Both the position numbers and the translations under genes were made by a program. Below the pieces are notes generated by a model, which saw only the letters and a list, made by a program, of their open reading frames with translations, made no database searches and was not told the origin of the DNA. 13,757 nucleotides of DNA. Origin: CAZTZL01 sp964617625 (GTDB lineage Bacteria > Zhuqueibacterota > QNDG01 > DSAB01). The stretch covers positions 1 to 13,757 of the forward strand of contig CAZTZL010000076.1 in assembly GCA_964617625.1 (NCBI GenBank), read 5' to 3'. This document shows, piece after piece, positions 11,952-13,757 of the stretch. The stretch's first letter is position 1. Every line of letters begins with the position of its first letter.

Positions 11952-13148
11952 ATGAAAATAAAAAATATAGTTAAATATTCTGTTTTGTCCGGATGTATTT
12001 TCATCGTCGGAGGATCGTTATTCTGTAAAAGCTCTCCAAAAACCGAATCGCTGGCAAATACAGCAATTTTACCGGAAAAAGCCGCGGAATCCTCCGGGGA
12101 TCGATCTGCCATTTCGGATCACATAACCGTATCGAGACAGAACACCATTACCCAGGCTGTTTCTGCAGTTAGTCCTGCTGTTGTGGGAATCAATGTGGTC
12201 CGGATACAGCGGTACCGTTCACGTTCCCCGTTTGAAGATGATCCTTTCTGGGGATGGTATTTTCAGCCGCGGGAATATATGCAGAAAGTTCAGGGGCTGG
12301 GATCGGGATTTATTATTTCACCGGACGGATATATCTTGACCAACGAACATGTGATTCATCAGGCTTCCGAGATTTTAGTGACCACCACCGACGGAAAACA
12401 ATACAATGCAAAAAAAGTGGGTGAAGATTATACCTACGATGTCGCCCTGTTGAAAATCGATGGAAACTATCTGCCCTATATTCTTTTGGGGAGTTCGGAT
12501 GATATTATTATAGGTGAATGGGTCATTGCTTTTGGAAATCCTTTCGGTCTATTCGATGTCAATTCAAAACCGACTGTAACCGTGGGTGTGGTCAGCGCAA
12601 CAGGAATGAGTTTTCAGGGAGACATTGAGGGGCGAAGTTACAAAGATATGATCCAGACCGATGCGGCGATCAACGGCGGAAACAGCGGAGGGCCGCTGGT
12701 AAACAGTCTTGGCGAATGTATCGGGATCAATGCCTTCATTATTTCGGGCAGTGAGTCCAAAGGAACTTCCATCGGAATTGGTTTCGCGATACCGGTCAAC
12801 AGGGTGAAAAAAATCCTTCCCGAATTGAAAACCATCGGGCGTGTTGACCGTTCATTCCAGACCGGACTGGAAGTAGAAAATATTTCGTGGCTGGTGGCAT
12901 CCATGCTGGGAATATCACCGAATGACGGGGTTATTATTTCAAAGATCATTAAAAACAGTCCCGCCTCGGAAGCCGGATTGAAAGTGGGGGATGTGATTGT
13001 TACCATGAATGGAGAGAGGCTGCGGTCCACTGCTGATGTCCAGCGGATCATTCGAGGGATCGATGTCACCGAAGATCAAAAACTGGAGCTGAGTATTTTC
13101 CGAAACAGCAAACTCTATACAGTGACATTGACACTGGAGCGGTCCTGA
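11952..13148 (+). CDS. HtrA/DegP-type periplasmic serine protease with one PDZ domain
   Basis: This 398-residue envelope-stress protease/chaperone of the S1C family has a hydrophobic N-terminal segment (about 9-25) acting as a signal anchor or signal peptide. A low-complexity linker comes next, then the trypsin-like domain. The triad is complete: H133 in TNEHVIH, D163 in YDVALLKI and S245 in GGNSGGPL. An aromatic stretch DDPFWGWYF (96-104) lies in the LA-loop region typical of the family. IGFAIPVN (276-283) precedes a single PDZ domain (about 300-396) with the signature SPASEAGLKVGDVIVTMNG. One PDZ, not two, makes it DegS-like in layout. An LSGC sequence (12-15) resembles a lipobox, but its hydrophobic stretch follows the Cys, so lipoprotein processing is doubtful. 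There is no strong Shine-Dalgarno before the ATG at 11952. Confidence 0.95.
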   Translation: MKIKNIVKYSVLSGCIFIVGGSLFCKSSPKTESLANTAILPEKAAESSGDRSAISDHITVSRQNTITQAVSAVSPAVVGINVVRIQRYRSRSPFEDDPFWGWYFQPREYMQKVQGLGSGFIISPDGYILTNEHVIHQASEILVTTTDGKQYNAKKVGEDYTYDVALLKIDGNYLPYILLGSSDDIIIGEWVIAFGNPFGLFDVNSKPTVTVGVVSATGMSFQGDIEGRSYKDMIQTDAAINGGNSGGPLVNSLGECIGINAFIISGSESKGTSIGIGFAIPVNRVKKILPELKTIGRVDRSFQTGLEVENISWLVASMLGISPNDGVIISKIIKNSPASEAGLKVGDVIVTMNGERLRSTADVQRIIRGIDVTEDQKLELSIFRNSKLYTVTLTLERS

Positions 13149-13230
13149 CTGAGGATACGAAAACAACCGGCTTAGTTGGCTGTTATTGGCGATAGTAAAC
13201 CAAGTATTAAAAATCAAAGGAGGGGAAGAG

Positions 13231-13757
13231 ATGAAAGTTGTGAAATGCTTAATTGTGGTTATTCTTGTTTTTCTAATTTACACCACGCTTTTAACAGCAA
13301 GCGAAACGAGGATTGTCACGATGGGTTATAATACCAATTTTTACATTCGAGACAGTTACAACATCTGGGCATTTCCTTCGACTATTGTGAATTATCAAAA
13401 CATGGTCGTCGGTGAATCTTCACTTGATAATCAACTTTGGAGCGGAGGGATTCATATTCCACTTTCTCAATCTGTCGTGGTGGGTCTTTATACGAGTAAT
13501 GAAAAAGCAGATATCAGTTTTACAGATACGGATTATCTGGGCGACCAGGCAGATCACCAATTCGATGTCTTTTTGGGTGTGGACGGTGTCAACACAGATT
13601 TTGGGCTGCATTTGCAGACTTTCAGTAAAAAAGCAACTTATACCAACGCTGCAAATGCGGACTTTAACTGGGAGGAGAAATTGGGACGACTGGGATTCGA
13701 AGGCGGAATCAGCCATAAAATGAATTCACAAACCAGGCTGGATGCAACCATTTTTTA
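13231..13757 (+). CDS. secreted, probably outer-membrane, beta-rich protein, 3'-truncated by the window
   Basis: The ATG at 13231 has a strong Shine-Dalgarno (AAAGGAGG, 13217-13224). The frame stays open to the right edge, giving about 175 residues with the C-terminus missing. A signal peptide is clear (MKVVKCLIVVILVFLIYTTL, cleavage near LLTAS). The mature protein begins with VTMGYNTNFYIRDSYNIWAF, a Tyr/Asn/Asp-rich opening that reminds me of outer-membrane proteins from FCB-group bacteria. Alternating strands such as SVVVGLYTS, HQFDVFLGVDG and TDFGLHLQTFSK follow. A barrel or surface beta-sandwich is likely and its function is unknown. It lies 82 bp after htrA. A weak hairpin around 13161-13182 could separate the transcripts. 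Confidence 0.75.
   Translation, partial: MKVVKCLIVVILVFLIYTTLLTASETRIVTMGYNTNFYIRDSYNIWAFPSTIVNYQNMVVGESSLDNQLWSGGIHIPLSQSVVVGLYTSNEKADISFTDTDYLGDQADHQFDVFLGVDGVNTDFGLHLQTFSKKATYTNAANADFNWEEKLGRLGFEGGISHKMNSQTRLDATIF

Noticed and set aside
11985..11996. Lipobox (LSGC) in the HtrA N-terminus
   Set aside because: The hydrophobic segment follows the Cys, with only a short basic stretch before it, so a membrane anchor is more likely than lipoprotein processing.
12638..13069. A 143-codon open frame on the - strand
   Set aside because: It is antisense to the protease and PDZ domains of htrA, with no family features of its own.
13161..13182. Rho-independent terminator after htrA
   Set aside because: The stem around AACAACCGG and TTGGCTGTT has a mismatch and G-U pairs, and it lacks a T-run, so it was not listed as a terminator.
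1..13757. CRISPR array, rRNA, tRNA, prophage or toxin-antitoxin genes
   Set aside because: No regularly spaced direct repeats, conserved RNA sequences or phage-type proteins were seen on reading both strands.

Overview
The window is about 13.8 kb from a Gram-negative bacterium of moderate GC. Evidence for an outer membrane is a beta-barrel protein cut by the left edge, another probable outer-membrane or surface protein cut by the right edge, several signal-peptide proteins and a periplasmic HtrA protease. The barrel-like proteins and the Na+-NQR genes resemble uncultured or marine members of the FCB group (Calditrichota, Marinimicrobia, KSB1 and relatives). That placement rests on protein style only and is tentative. 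All convincing genes are on the + strand.

Layout: (1) 2-640, the C-terminal part of an outer-membrane beta-barrel protein. (2) 663-2195, a DASS/SLC13-family carboxylate or anion symporter, probably Na+-driven. (3) 2285-2710, an A/T-rich cassette with a DUF559 endonuclease-like gene between imperfect inverted hairpin repeats. (4) 2930-7199, nqrB-nqrC-nqrD-nqrE-nqrF, five of the six genes of the Na+-translocating NADH:quinone oxidoreductase. nqrA is not in the window, and a roughly 96-bp palindromic repeat sits between nqrD and nqrE. (5) 7324-9188, three genes of unknown function: a conserved-looking cytosolic protein, a secreted protein with a FlgT_N-like domain, and a small secreted helical protein. 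(6) 9309-10922, ecfT (ECF transporter membrane component) and truA (tRNA pseudouridine synthase). (7) 10923-11253, an intergenic region with a second, inverted copy of the palindromic repeat and a promoter/operator-like region. (8) 11254-13148, a transaldolase-family gene and a DegP/HtrA-type protease with one PDZ domain. (9) 13231 to the end, a 5'-complete but 3'-truncated secreted beta-rich protein.

The clearest functional theme is sodium energetics. The NQR pump would export Na+ while oxidising NADH, and the symporter next to it could use that gradient to import dicarboxylates or similar anions. The rest is housekeeping (tRNA modification, vitamin uptake, sugar-phosphate metabolism, envelope quality control).

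I did not find a convincing new defence, phage or biosynthetic system. The items most worth a second look are the nqrA-less NQR locus with altered flavinylation motifs, the two-copy MITE-like repeat with one copy inside the nqr operon, the DUF559 cassette, the hairpin-rich leader before the unknown gene at 7324, and the repeated operator-like sequence before the transaldolase gene.
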